Part shown: positions 42,301 to 50,699 of the stretch, piece by piece
Numbering within the stretch: the first letter of the stretch is position 1
How the letters are laid out: each line of letters opens with the position of its first letter
Source: Bacteroidia bacterium
Lineage (GTDB): Bacteria; Bacteroidota; Bacteroidia; J057
Reading direction: 5' to 3'
Length of the DNA stretch: 64,000 nucleotides
Assembly (NCBI GenBank): GCA_041391665.1
Contig: JAWKNO010000001.1
Coordinates: 1,178,001-1,242,000 of the forward strand
The notes under the pieces: generated by a model
What the model saw: only the letters and a program-made list of their open reading frames with translations
What the model was told of the DNA's origin: nothing
The model's database searches: none
Made by a program: the position numbers and the translations under genes

Positions 42301-42812
42301 ATGCTGGCTGGAACGATATTTTGCAGGCCATCCAGAATCTGAATGTCCAGCGCTTGTTTACTCTGATTAAACAGCGAAGCATGGCGAACAAAACCAAAGA
42401 CGTCGCTCGAACTCCAGCCGTAGCGGAATCTTAGTTCCAGATCATGATTTACCTCTTCAAATATGATCTTGTGGCCATACGCATGTTTGTATAAGTTGCG
42501 GCTTACCTGAAAGTGCCCTGCCCCTCGGATAGAGAATGGCTCCCAAATGTGAACTTTTCCCCCTTTAAGCACCCGAAAGATGGATTTGCAGCCCGTTACT
42601 TCCGCAAACTCCGTAATTTTGTCGTCGGTATAGTATGGAAACAGCGCATATTCGGCACTCTTTCGCCCCGCACTTAATCCTCCATTACTGGCGACAAACA
42701 TCCAGTGGTCAGATTCACTGACAATACTCATAAAAAAAGGACGCAGCTGATCACTATCACTGATCCGGAAAAATTTCTCATTATCAATAATAACCTGGCT
42801 AAGCTCTGGCAT
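39399..42812 (-). CDS. GH149-like beta-1,3-glucan phosphorylase
   Basis: 1137 residues from MPELSQVIID; the longer frame upstream (to 42884) is not a signal peptide and is less natural. A large protein of the glycoside phosphorylase type (GH94/GH149/GH161 group): N-terminal beta-sandwich (GGKVHIWEPFSIRGAGHFQ, HDLELRFRYGWSSS), then an (alpha/alpha)6 barrel with RPWNRFSINTRK, NWRDIFQNWEALAYAYPDF, WEVIEPDDPWSFIGYWGDHQ and IYWHMVSKLLLAVNEY. Length of about 1100 fits GH149 better than GH161. It would split beta-1,3-oligoglucan with phosphate to glucose-1-phosphate. No signal peptide, so cytoplasmic. Family number is from memory and unverified. Confidence 0.7.
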   Translation of the reverse strand: MPELSQVIIDNEKFFRISDSDQLRPFFMSIVSESDHWMFVASNGGLSAGRKSAEYALFPYYTDDKITEFAEVTGCKSIFRVLKGGKVHIWEPFSIRGAGHFQVSRNLYKHAYGHKIIFEEVNHDLELRFRYGWSSSDVFGFVRHASLFNQSKQALDIQILDGLQNIVPASISSDLQNFYSNLVDAYKRSELHTDSGLGIFALSAILSDKAEPSEALKANVVWSLGLEKPKYLLSSRQLTAFRDTGQIQSENDVKGEKGAYLVQKDITLAPGESQRWFMVANLNQNHTDVVGLIHRISHETGLGEIVQKDIDQGTRRLAALNAAADGLQCTADELRDTRHFSNVLFNIMRGGIFDSNYQIEKWDFSGYLEKANKEVYALHTDFLEKLPEKFTVQELRQRLAAVEDTHLQRLCTEYLPLRFSRRHGDPSRPWNRFSINTRKEDGSKILDYEGNWRDIFQNWEALAYAYPDFIEGMIAKFLNASTFDGYNPYRVTKGGFDWEVIEPDDPWSFIGYWGDHQIIYLLKFLEFLEKHHPGRLSEYFQQSIFAYANVPYRIKPYADIQRNPKDTIDFDHAADSAIRQRREKMGADGALLTNRAGHIHQVNFLEKILATVLAKLSNFIPEGGIWMNTQRPEWNDANNALVGNGVSMVTLYYLRRFLSFFGKVLAQSPSDTFPVSAELVSCYEHIRDAFEQHKGVLKGAISDRDRKAIMDALGNAGGDYRSEIYAGSFSGQTRSVDRRDLIQCFNTSLDFLDHTIAANRRTDNLYHAYNLMTIHDNGVSLDYLSEMLEGQVAVLSSGYLAPDDVLAVLDAMKASRLFRSDQYSYLLYPNKELPGFLNKNNIPPESVAASKLLQQMVADGNKTIIERDIEGGYHFNGSFKNANDLDSALKTLEGTVYAGLAGQERLQILGIFEQVFHHKSFTGRSGTFYGYEGLGSIYWHMVSKLLLAVNEYCANASETAASTETFHRVLEHYYEINAGIGVHKPPGLYGAFPTDPYSHTPAGKGAQQPGMTGQVKEDILSRFGELGAGVSNGKLYFRPNLLKRAEFLSEGRTFHYFNIEGKTQEIELAANSLAFTYCQVPVIYQMSEAAGLTIHFRDGKQISNREPELDANTSQSLFCRSGDILRIEVSVPAHCLK

Positions 42813-42914
42813 GGGTTGATATGTAATTCGTGGTAGTAGTATGGATGAACCCACCGGGACAACACTGCCCGGGATCAAGCACAAAATTAGGCATTCTGGG
42901 GCAGAGTACTTTTA

Positions 42915-43754
42915 TTATTTATAAACCTTCACGTAATCTACGACCATCGTTTGAGGGAAAGGTGTCTGACTGGTGGGGAAGCCCACGAAGGTCCCTCCGA
43001 CAGCTACATTAAGAATCAGGAAAAACGGCTGATCGTAGACCCATTCACCGGTAACATCCTCAGGTGTAATGCGCTTGTAGAGAAAGTCATCCACAAAGAA
43101 GTCAATGCGATCTGGATACCATTCGACGGCGTAGAGGTGGAAATCGGTGTCAAACCGGCTATTTTCCAAAGAATAACTGCTTGTGATAGCTGCACCTGCA
43201 GAATAACCGGGGCCGTGCACGGTACCATGAACAATATAGGGTTGTTGCCCGCGCATTTCCATGATGTCAATTTCTCCGCACTGTGGCCAGCCTACTTCGT
43301 CGATATCCTCCCCCAGCATCCAGAAGGCAGGCCACAAACCGGGCCCGTAAGGCGTTTTAATATTTGCCTCAAAGCGCCCGTATGCCTGAGAAAAACTTCC
43401 TTTGGTGGTAATTCGTGCCGAGGTAAAATTTGCCCCTGCAAAAGTCTCCCGGCGTGCAGTTAGTACCAGATGGCCCTCCCCATCGAGAGACACGTTCTCC
43501 TTGCGGTCGGTGTAGTATTGAAATTCACCATTACCCCAGCCGTTGTCGCCTGTGCCAATGTCGTAAGCCCAGTTGTCTGTATTGGGTGATTGTCCGGCAG
43601 GACCATCAAACTCATCGCTCCACGTTAGCGCCCAACTTCTTGCTTCAAGCTGCTGGGTTTCATCCACTTTGCAACTGGTCAGGCTGAAAGTGAGCAAGGG
43701 TAAACTGACGAGTGTGAAAAAGCGAAATGTTGGAATGTTAAACATAAGTTTCAT
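42915..43754 (-). CDS. GH16 laminarinase lipoprotein
   Basis: 279 residues. Lipoprotein signal (FSLTSC, Cys at 28). GH16 endo-beta-1,3-glucanase: WSDEFDGPAG at the start of the jelly roll, FWMLGEDIDEVGWPQCG, and the catalytic EIDIME motif with Glu 161, Asp 163 and Glu 166. The extra residue in ExDxxE and the WP(Q)CGEID context are typical of laminarinases. It ought to sit on the outer membrane and cleave laminarin-like glucan into oligosaccharides. No carbohydrate-binding extension. Starts 12 bp after the binding-lipoprotein stop. Confidence 0.95.
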   Translation of the reverse strand: MKLMFNIPTFRFFTLVSLPLLTFSLTSCKVDETQQLEARSWALTWSDEFDGPAGQSPNTDNWAYDIGTGDNGWGNGEFQYYTDRKENVSLDGEGHLVLTARRETFAGANFTSARITTKGSFSQAYGRFEANIKTPYGPGLWPAFWMLGEDIDEVGWPQCGEIDIMEMRGQQPYIVHGTVHGPGYSAGAAITSSYSLENSRFDTDFHLYAVEWYPDRIDFFVDDFLYKRITPEDVTGEWVYDQPFFLILNVAVGGTFVGFPTSQTPFPQTMVVDYVKVYK

Positions 43755-43766
43755 GAGTCATTTTTT

Positions 43767-46169
43767 TTACTTGTGGAAGTACATGTTATCCACGTAGATC
43801 GTACTATTACCGATAGGCTGCCCTACCAGGATGTATTGTGCCATATGTGCCCGGGTGGTAAGTCCGACAAAATCGGTCAATGGAATATCATAACTGATCC
43901 ACTGGCCCTGGGTGGGAGTAGGATAATCGATTTGATGTTCTTTGTCGTCTCCACCACCAAATGCAGCATCAGCACCAAAGTCCACCAGCTTAATGGCAAA
44001 AAAGGTAGCATTGGGGGTCCATACATCAATATGGAAATGGGTCATACTGGTAGCATTGATCTGGTTGACTACAGTTTCTATCCCTACAAAATCCAGATTC
44101 GTGTACTCTTTGGTCGCATTGCCGGCCACGGTGATATCTGCAAAATTAGCGGCGGACCAGTCTGTACGCCATGTGTCAACCGTAACGTTGGTATAGGCAT
44201 CGCTGAAAAGAGAGATGACATCTGCTGCCGGAAGGGTAGGGGTGGGCGCAGCTACGGTAGGAATACTCCCTCCTCCGCCGCCGCCACTGCCGCGGAAGAA
44301 GTAAATATTATCGAGGTAAATGGTGCCGTTGCCGTCAAATTTGAGCTGGATTACATCGGCGAGGTCTACACCTGAGAATTCAGACAGGGGTATATCGACG
44401 CTTGACCAGCCAGAGGTGGGAACATTCAGCGCGTAGGCTTTTTCCTGCGGGCCCGTACTGATCAGATATACATTCAACTGGGTGGAGTTGGCGGTCCAGA
44501 AATCAAGATGCAAAGACTCCAGAGAGGAAACATTCTGCGAAGTGCCCAGCTGGATACCCTGATAGTTAAGACCACTGTAAAGCAGGGTGTTATTGCCCGC
44601 AATACTTACCTGGCTGACAGCTGTGGCCTGCCCCCAGTCAGGGTTCAGATCCGTACCGGCAACGTTGGTGTAAGCATTACTAAACACAGAAATTACGTCT
44701 GCCGCCGCCCGCGTCGGAGGGTTTGGTGCTGCTACAGTCGGTGTACTTCCTCCGCCACCACCGCCCTGGCCGTCGTCGTAGAAATAGATGTTGTCAACAA
44801 AAACATTGGGCAGGTCGCCGGAGAGTACAATTTGTGCCAGATGCTGGCGTCCGGTCAGACCGGGAAAATCCGTGAGCGGAAGATCCAGGCTGACCCAGGT
44901 CTGACTTTGCAGTCTAGGGCTGGTGATGGTAATCTCATGGGAAGAATTGTCATTGCCCCCAAAGTCGCCATCTGCCCCGATATCCACCAATAATACTTTG
45001 AATGCAGCAGGAGGATCGGTAGCATCAGGCGTCCAGATGTCCAGATGGAAATGAGTCATATCCCGAATGTCAATGGTCGGCGCAGTAAACTGAATTCCTA
45101 CGAAATTGAGTTGGCTATAGCGAACGATGTCATCTCCCTGTACCTGTACTTCCTCACTTTGGGTGGTAGAAAACTGCCAGTAACCGTTAAGGAAGTCAAT
45201 AGGAACATTCGTATAAGCATTACTGTAGATGGAAATCACATCTGACGCAGGAACCGTAGGCACAGGAGCGGGAGATGCTGGCAATACAGCTGCTCCGGTA
45301 GAAGTGATTTTCAGGGATCCCACTGCATCAAGATCGCCGAGTTTGGCGGTGATAGTTGCCTCACCCGCATCCATTACAGTTACCGTACCTGAAGGACTGA
45401 CACTGGCAACCTGAGGATTGGAAGAAGTGTAGGTAAAGTAAGCAGGGGCGGCTTCTACCCGTTGGTTTACCCCTGTGGGCAGGTTAAACTCAGCAAAGCC
45501 ATTTGCGGTAAAGATCGCACCGGTTTCAGCAAAAACGTTGAGGGCCTGCCCGTCAAAAATTCCGGCTTCTCCGTGCGCGATTGTACCCAGTTTTTCAAAC
45601 CGCACCTCGTCAATCCAAAAAGTGTAACCACTCCCGTTTTCCGGTCCTTCAGAATAGAAAAACATGCCGCCTTCTTCTTTAAGCCGGCTTGGATCGGGAA
45701 TGGGAATGTAGTATTTCCGCCAGTTGGTATTTACGGGCGTATTCGAAATGGTCGTGACATACCGATTGGCTCCCAGGTCATTGCCAAAGCCAAGTACGTC
45801 GATAGTAGCTGCCTGTGAGGCTCTGGCCCAGAAAGTCAGTACATTAAATCCGGAAAGATCACGTCCTCCGGGTACAAAGAATGCACCACCAGCATAAGCA
45901 CCTTTGGGGTCATCAAAGTCAGGTACGGAAAATCGCATCACGGAAGTGCCCTCGTAGGCGCCCTCATCGACTACCTTAAATGCGGTTACATCAGAACCAC
46001 CAAAGGCCGCATATTCCAGTCCCGCGCTGAAACCGTCCAGAAACACATTTCCATCGACGGGAAAGGACGCAGGTTCCAGCTCATCAAGTTTTCGCTCGCA
46101 ACCAAGGCTAAAGGCGAGGAAGACAAAAATTCCTATCCCGATGAAGTTGTTGAACGTCTTAGTTGTCAT
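43767..46169 (-). CDS. Multidomain carbohydrate-binding lipoprotein
   Basis: 800 residues from MTTKTFNNFIGIG (lipobox FSLGC, Cys near 21). An N-terminal jelly-roll-like domain (about 30-200), an Ig-like Big2-type domain (about 225-295; ASVSPSGTVTVMDAGEATITAK), then three repeats of about 150 residues, each opening with (S/A)DVIS(I/V/L)(Y/F)S(N/D)AYTNV and closing with a VDN(I/M)YF strand, separated by Gly-rich linkers with PTVAAP. The three repeats resemble carbohydrate-binding modules. No catalytic motif. It probably holds glucan at the surface, in the role of SGBP/SusD-type proteins. Starts 19 bp after the stop of the upstream gene. Confidence 0.82.
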   Translation of the reverse strand: MTTKTFNNFIGIGIFVFLAFSLGCERKLDELEPASFPVDGNVFLDGFSAGLEYAAFGGSDVTAFKVVDEGAYEGTSVMRFSVPDFDDPKGAYAGGAFFVPGGRDLSGFNVLTFWARASQAATIDVLGFGNDLGANRYVTTISNTPVNTNWRKYYIPIPDPSRLKEEGGMFFYSEGPENGSGYTFWIDEVRFEKLGTIAHGEAGIFDGQALNVFAETGAIFTANGFAEFNLPTGVNQRVEAAPAYFTYTSSNPQVASVSPSGTVTVMDAGEATITAKLGDLDAVGSLKITSTGAAVLPASPAPVPTVPASDVISIYSNAYTNVPIDFLNGYWQFSTTQSEEVQVQGDDIVRYSQLNFVGIQFTAPTIDIRDMTHFHLDIWTPDATDPPAAFKVLLVDIGADGDFGGNDNSSHEITITSPRLQSQTWVSLDLPLTDFPGLTGRQHLAQIVLSGDLPNVFVDNIYFYDDGQGGGGGGSTPTVAAPNPPTRAAADVISVFSNAYTNVAGTDLNPDWGQATAVSQVSIAGNNTLLYSGLNYQGIQLGTSQNVSSLESLHLDFWTANSTQLNVYLISTGPQEKAYALNVPTSGWSSVDIPLSEFSGVDLADVIQLKFDGNGTIYLDNIYFFRGSGGGGGGSIPTVAAPTPTLPAADVISLFSDAYTNVTVDTWRTDWSAANFADITVAGNATKEYTNLDFVGIETVVNQINATSMTHFHIDVWTPNATFFAIKLVDFGADAAFGGGDDKEHQIDYPTPTQGQWISYDIPLTDFVGLTTRAHMAQYILVGQPIGNSTIYVDNMYFHK

Positions 46170-46188
46170 TGGTCGGTATATTGAATGA

Positions 46189-49100
46189 TTAAAAAATATT
46201 AATGTGAATGTAGGTACGGATCTCCCACTCATTGCCATTGCTGAAGCCAACAGCGGTCGGATCGCATACATAATTACCCTCTGCGTCAATGGTTCGGCTT
46301 GGACAATAGCGAGGACTATATTGGTCGAGGGTTCTGAAAATGCCCATTATGCCGATTTGGGTATTGGGCAAAGCAAACCAGTCTGGCTTACTTAAGGATG
46401 TCGAAAGGTCAAGGGAAACCTGCTGTGGGAAAGTGAGGTTAAAATCGCGGTGATAATCGTAGGGTCCCCAATCGTTGATCCTGTATGCACCGATAATTTT
46501 CACTTTTTTGTAGATCATTCGCAGGTCTATCCCTGAGCGCATGATCAGTCGGGCATCACTTCCGTTGGCTTGCGCCGTACCCGTGTAGATATTGGCAATC
46601 CAGCCAAGTTCGGGGCTAAGTTTGGACACGATACGGGCGTGGGCTTCCCACAGGTCATGAGCCGGCGCTGCACCGGGGAAAGCAAAGAATGTACGTCCAT
46701 CGGGCAAAATACCGATAGCGGCATCCTGCGAGGTAGGCAGATGGCGGTAGACAAACCCTGCGCTAGCTGCAAACCTGGCATCCTCTGCTCTGTCGTTGTC
46801 CCATTCGTACATCCATGTGCCCGGAGTCGGGTCGTAGGTAAGGAGAATCTCTCCGGCTACGGTCTCGCGGTTGGCACGTACGATAAAGGGATCTGTAAGA
46901 ATGTTGCGGGGACGTCCGGGGGCATTTGCATCGGCTACCATAGGGCCTACGATGGGGCGCTGCCACAGAAAATTGGGTGCAATTTGAAGGTTTCCGAGTC
47001 CGAGTGTAAAGCCACTTAGCACGTTGTATTGATTGCCACTACCACTGTCTTTGAGTCGCCAACCGGTATAGGTGCGGGTCAAATCTGCACCACCATTGGC
47101 TACCAGACCTTGTGCAGCGGCTGAAGCATACCACTGGATTCGGCCCTGTGCATAGGTAAGTTTAGCCTTTCCTCCCCACATATCTTCCGGGCGGATTTGA
47201 TCTTGATAGGCGGTGCGATCATCTTCCGACTCGGGGTTCATCAGTTGAAAAACTCTTCCTTGCAGGGGCTGTCCTCCCCAGATACCACCAACTTCTACGC
47301 CAAGGGGCCCCAGTTTTTTTGCCAGATGTAAGGTGGCCCGTCGGGTTTTGGGGACGGGAATTGCAAAGGAGCTTTCCGAGGTGCCACGCTGGTCCAGATC
47401 TTCATGGAAGATGCCCGATACTTTTATACCGGCCAGTTCGCGGGTATATTTGACGAGTAAGGCCGGGTTCGCGCCCCACCACAACTCAGGTCCCATTGCC
47501 AGGGCCAGGCCTTTGAGCTGCCGTTTGCCGGCAAATTCGACCCCCACAGGCGCACTTCCGTTGTAGATATCGATATTGGGACCGTAGTTGGCTTCGGGAT
47601 AGAGACCAAAGAAGTCGCCTTCGTATCCCCAGTGATAGTGCCCGGTACGGTAAAAGCCGGTCATGTCGAAGAGTTTGTGGTTCCACTCAAAATCGGCTCT
47701 GTACACACTCACGCGGTTGGCATCGTTCAACGTTACAGGGCCATTATTGGTCTGCACGGTGACGGGGCGTCCCCTGTTTTCATAAAATATCTCATTAATG
47801 GGGTTTTGAGCTACATTGCCCAGGATGTTAAACTCTACGTTGGCACGCATATTAGAGGCAGGCTGGCCTTTCACACCCACAAAAAAGGACTGCATATGGT
47901 CAAAGCCAAGCTGGTTGGGAAATTTTTGGTCAGCGGGATTATCCACCTCTGGCGTAGCTACAAGGCTGCCTCCGGTATTAAACGTAGTGAGTTGGGTACT
48001 CATGCGGCTGATACTGAGCTTTTTGTTTTCTTCAGCAGAAAGCGCCGCCTGGTCGCCCCGCGCTTGCAGTACATTTGACACTAAGTTGATTCTGGAAAAA
48101 TGTTGGTCCAAAGCGCCAGGGTTCATGCCCGGCAGATAGGGGCTAAACTGGTGTGCCTCCTTGAGCGCATAATAAGCAGCCCGGGGATATAGCGAGTAGA
48201 GCCCCCGCTCATTTGTTGGTCCTTTGGCGCAGATACCAAACCATTCTTCGTTCATATTATTTTCCCCTTCTGCAAAGTCGCGTTGGTAGCCGCCATTTGA
48301 CCACGATGCATTACTATCGTGAATATCGAGGTTTTTGGTTTGTCCAAATTTCCACCATCCATCGCTAAACTGAAAGGTAAACCCTCCGATCGCATTCCCC
48401 GTTTGGCCCATTCCGGCAGCGTTTGCATAGATTTCTCTCCAGTTACCCACCATATAGTAGGCTTGTGCTTCCTGATCTTCGCTATGAGAGATAGCATTAA
48501 AAGCATCAGCGCCAAACTCAGTAAACATGATCGGCTTGCCATATTCCTGCTTTACCCGTCTGAAGGCATCTCCAAATGAAACACCCCGGTACACATTGGT
48601 GCCGTAGATATCTACGTCGGGACATTCCTCAGCGACAATATCCAGAAAGAGAAGGTCCCCATTACAAAGCGCGACAGGGTGTTGTTTGTCTATGTTTTTC
48701 ATGGCCAGTGCACCTTCATTGAAGAGCTTGTACATAGCTCTCGCCCGAATGGTGGATTTGCGGTCATTAATGGGGATATCCTCGGTTTCTGCTCCCTCCC
48801 AGAAGAGGCCGTAGTTGTTTTCGTTGCCGAGAAGGTACAGAAGCAGGCCTGGGGTATTTTGGTATTCGTTGGCCAACTCCTGCACTTCTTTAAGAAGGAG
48901 TGCCCGAACCCGTGCATCCGCGTATTCGGTGTTGGGGACCCAGGTACCGTCCAAAGTAAGTCCGTAACGACCGAAGGAGTGGTTAAGCATGGTGTAAATC
49001 CCATACTTTTCATAGATGTAGGTGATCCATCGGGCGGGTATTCCGGTATAAATCCGGATCGTGTTGACCCCCATATTCCGAAGGAGTGCCATTTCGCTGT

Positions 49101-49323
49101 CCAGGGCAGCCCGGATAATATCATCAGGCTGCTTCCAGAGGCTGTAAGAAAAGTTTGTACCAATGGGTTGATAGTCCCAGTTCATGCCGTTGATCATGAA
49201 AGGCTCCCCGTTTACGGTAAGCCGGGTTCCATCACTGGCATCGATTACCTTAACCTGACCGGCCTGCGCAGCAAGGCTGGTAGCCAACAGGGACAACGCG
49301 AGGTAGAAGAAAATGTTTTTCAT
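46189..49323 (-). CDS. GH-A glycosidase fused to outer-membrane beta-barrel
   Basis: 1044 residues. Signal peptide (to about AAQAG). Residues 25-370 form a GH2/GH5-like TIM barrel of clan GH-A: NGMNWDYQPIG, RNMGVNTIRIY, acid/base Glu 168 in YLLGNENNYG, nucleophile Glu 269 in FTEFGADAF. From about 400 to the end the sequence turns into alternating amphipathic strands with short turns (EFNILGNVAQ, DFEWNHKLFDMTGFYRTGHY, KVKIIGAYRINDWGP) and finishes with the strand EIRTYIHINIF ending in Phe, the usual close of an outer-membrane beta-barrel. First gene of the operon; the only barrel in it. Confidence 0.8.
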   Translation of the reverse strand: MKNIFFYLALSLLATSLAAQAGQVKVIDASDGTRLTVNGEPFMINGMNWDYQPIGTNFSYSLWKQPDDIIRAALDSEMALLRNMGVNTIRIYTGIPARWITYIYEKYGIYTMLNHSFGRYGLTLDGTWVPNTEYADARVRALLLKEVQELANEYQNTPGLLLYLLGNENNYGLFWEGAETEDIPINDRKSTIRARAMYKLFNEGALAMKNIDKQHPVALCNGDLLFLDIVAEECPDVDIYGTNVYRGVSFGDAFRRVKQEYGKPIMFTEFGADAFNAISHSEDQEAQAYYMVGNWREIYANAAGMGQTGNAIGGFTFQFSDGWWKFGQTKNLDIHDSNASWSNGGYQRDFAEGENNMNEEWFGICAKGPTNERGLYSLYPRAAYYALKEAHQFSPYLPGMNPGALDQHFSRINLVSNVLQARGDQAALSAEENKKLSISRMSTQLTTFNTGGSLVATPEVDNPADQKFPNQLGFDHMQSFFVGVKGQPASNMRANVEFNILGNVAQNPINEIFYENRGRPVTVQTNNGPVTLNDANRVSVYRADFEWNHKLFDMTGFYRTGHYHWGYEGDFFGLYPEANYGPNIDIYNGSAPVGVEFAGKRQLKGLALAMGPELWWGANPALLVKYTRELAGIKVSGIFHEDLDQRGTSESSFAIPVPKTRRATLHLAKKLGPLGVEVGGIWGGQPLQGRVFQLMNPESEDDRTAYQDQIRPEDMWGGKAKLTYAQGRIQWYASAAAQGLVANGGADLTRTYTGWRLKDSGSGNQYNVLSGFTLGLGNLQIAPNFLWQRPIVGPMVADANAPGRPRNILTDPFIVRANRETVAGEILLTYDPTPGTWMYEWDNDRAEDARFAASAGFVYRHLPTSQDAAIGILPDGRTFFAFPGAAPAHDLWEAHARIVSKLSPELGWIANIYTGTAQANGSDARLIMRSGIDLRMIYKKVKIIGAYRINDWGPYDYHRDFNLTFPQQVSLDLSTSLSKPDWFALPNTQIGIMGIFRTLDQYSPRYCPSRTIDAEGNYVCDPTAVGFSNGNEWEIRTYIHINIF

Positions 49324-49783
49324 CGAGTAGTAGGTTCTTTGACAATTTAAATTACAACCTTGAGTAGTTCTAAAATTTAGGAATAAAATACATCACGCCC
49401 TAATATACTATTGATATACAGGAAAGATTCGCATGAAAAAATGATATTCAAATATTCTGAAAATCAGGTGTTTATGATGTATATAAACAGGCTCCGGATA
49501 ACAGGCAAGTATAACCGATTTAAAGTTGCCCGCTTATTAATACACATATTCATCTCCTCATTTTCCCTTGAATACTAACTTAATTCAACCGGATTTTGTT
49601 TGTGCAGGAGTGATGAAGATGGTAAGAGATACCATCGAATATGAAATAGCCGCCTCCTCCCAGGTTATCGTGATCGAAAAGGTATTTGAGTAGAAGAAAA
49701 AGAGGCGTAAACCAAAATGTCAACATCCGGGATTTGCGTACCGTTAAAACAATGTTTTTATTGCCTTTTTGCTGATAAAGAGA
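49324..49783. other. Intergenic region, divergent promoters likely
   Basis: 460 bp between two divergent transcripts, so it should hold the promoter of the glucan operon. It is AT-rich. One tiny frame (49613-49693, MKMVRDTIEYEIAASSQVIV then six more) has a GGAG just before it but no known family; it is not called as a gene. No other feature recognised. Confidence 0.4.
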
Positions 49784-49812
49784 AAATATTTATTGTTTAT
49801 CAATAAATATTT
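49784..49812. promoter_or_regulatory. 12-bp perfect inverted repeat, likely operator
   Basis: AAATATTTATTG, five bases, CAATAAATATTT, 40 bp before the DUF2975 start. The Cro/CI-type regulator encoded second in the operon is the natural binder, in an autoregulatory loop. There is no T-run, so a terminator is unlikely. Confidence 0.5.
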
Positions 49813-49851
49813 ATTACCATTGCTCCATGATCATAAATTCATGGAATTGTT

Positions 49852-50331
49852 ATGAAAAGAACTTCAGTCATTTTTCTCCAGGCAGTCGTCGTGCTGGTCA
49901 GCATGGTGGCACTCGCTATTCTGATCCGGCTTCCCCTTACCGAGGGAAGAGCTGTAAATTTAGACTTGTTTAGCATTTACGCTGACCCGTTTATCCTGTA
50001 TGGATACGCAGCCTCAATCGCTTTCTTTGTTGCGCTCTACAAAGCATTCAAACTGCTGGGATACATAGGCCAGAACAGGGTGTTTTCCACAGACGCCGTT
50101 AACGCCTTAAAAAGTATCAAGTATTGTGCAATCATACTGGGTATATTGATTGTGATGGCGGGAATATTTATTAAGCTCACCCATGATAAAGACGACGACT
50201 CTGCGGGGTTTCTTGCTATGTGTATCGTGACTTCTTTTGTCTCCGTGGTTGTCGCAACCGCTGCCGCAATATTTGAAAAAGTATTGCAAAATGCCCTTGA
50301 CATGAAATCCGAAAATGACTTAACCATTTAA
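49852..50331 (+). CDS. DUF2975 membrane protein
   Basis: 159 residues, four transmembrane helices (about 8-28, 45-65, 95-115, 125-148). Matches DUF2975, with the FSTDAVNALKSIKYCA block typical of the family between helices 2 and 3. DUF2975 genes are nearly always followed by a small YozG-like HTH gene, as here (3-bp gap). The role is unknown; the pair behaves like a membrane protein with a dedicated regulator. Cytoplasmic C-terminal tail is charged. Confidence 0.9.
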   Translation: MKRTSVIFLQAVVVLVSMVALAILIRLPLTEGRAVNLDLFSIYADPFILYGYAASIAFFVALYKAFKLLGYIGQNRVFSTDAVNALKSIKYCAIILGILIVMAGIFIKLTHDKDDDSAGFLAMCIVTSFVSVVVATAAAIFEKVLQNALDMKSENDLTI

Positions 50332-50334
50332 GCT

Positions 50335-50556
50335 ATGCCCATTATTGTAAACTTAGATGTGATGATGGCAAAGCGGAAAATTTCTCTGAATGAACTCTCT
50401 GAAAGAGTTGATCTGACATTATCCAACCTTTCTATCTTGAAGACAGGGAAAGCCAAAGCCGTTCGTTTCAGCACCCTTGAAGCCATCTGCAAGGCATTGG
50501 ACTGCCAGCCGGGTGATATTCTGGAGTATGTAAATGACGAAAAATCCTCTATTTAA
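50335..50556 (+). CDS. YozG-like Cro/CI HTH regulator
   Basis: 73 residues, almost entirely an HTH_26-type domain: VNLDVMMAKRKISLNELSERV, LTLSNLSILKTGKAKAVRFS, then TLEAICKALDCQPGDILEY. The partner of DUF2975 throughout bacteria. Likely binds the palindrome at 49784-49812 and represses its own operon, perhaps with input from the membrane partner. Confidence 0.93.
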   Translation: MPIIVNLDVMMAKRKISLNELSERVDLTLSNLSILKTGKAKAVRFSTLEAICKALDCQPGDILEYVNDEKSSI

Positions 50557-50699
50557 TCGTTATTTCCGTTGCACTCAACGGGTATCGTTGTGTGGCTTTT
50601 TTCTTGACGCAATATGATGTGAAACATATGAGGCCGCAGCGAATTTTCTTTGCAGCAGGTTGCCCTTTTTGCTAAATTCATGAACGCTGATACGACTAC

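Noticed and set aside
32079..49323. Classical polysaccharide utilisation locus with SusC/SusD
   Set aside because: No TonB-plug barrel or SusD-like protein is encoded; the only barrel is the one fused to a glycosidase.
49613..49693. A 26-residue frame with a GGAG before its ATG in the gap upstream of the DUF2975 gene
   Set aside because: Too short, no family, and this phylum makes little use of such ribosome sites; reported only as part of the intergenic note.
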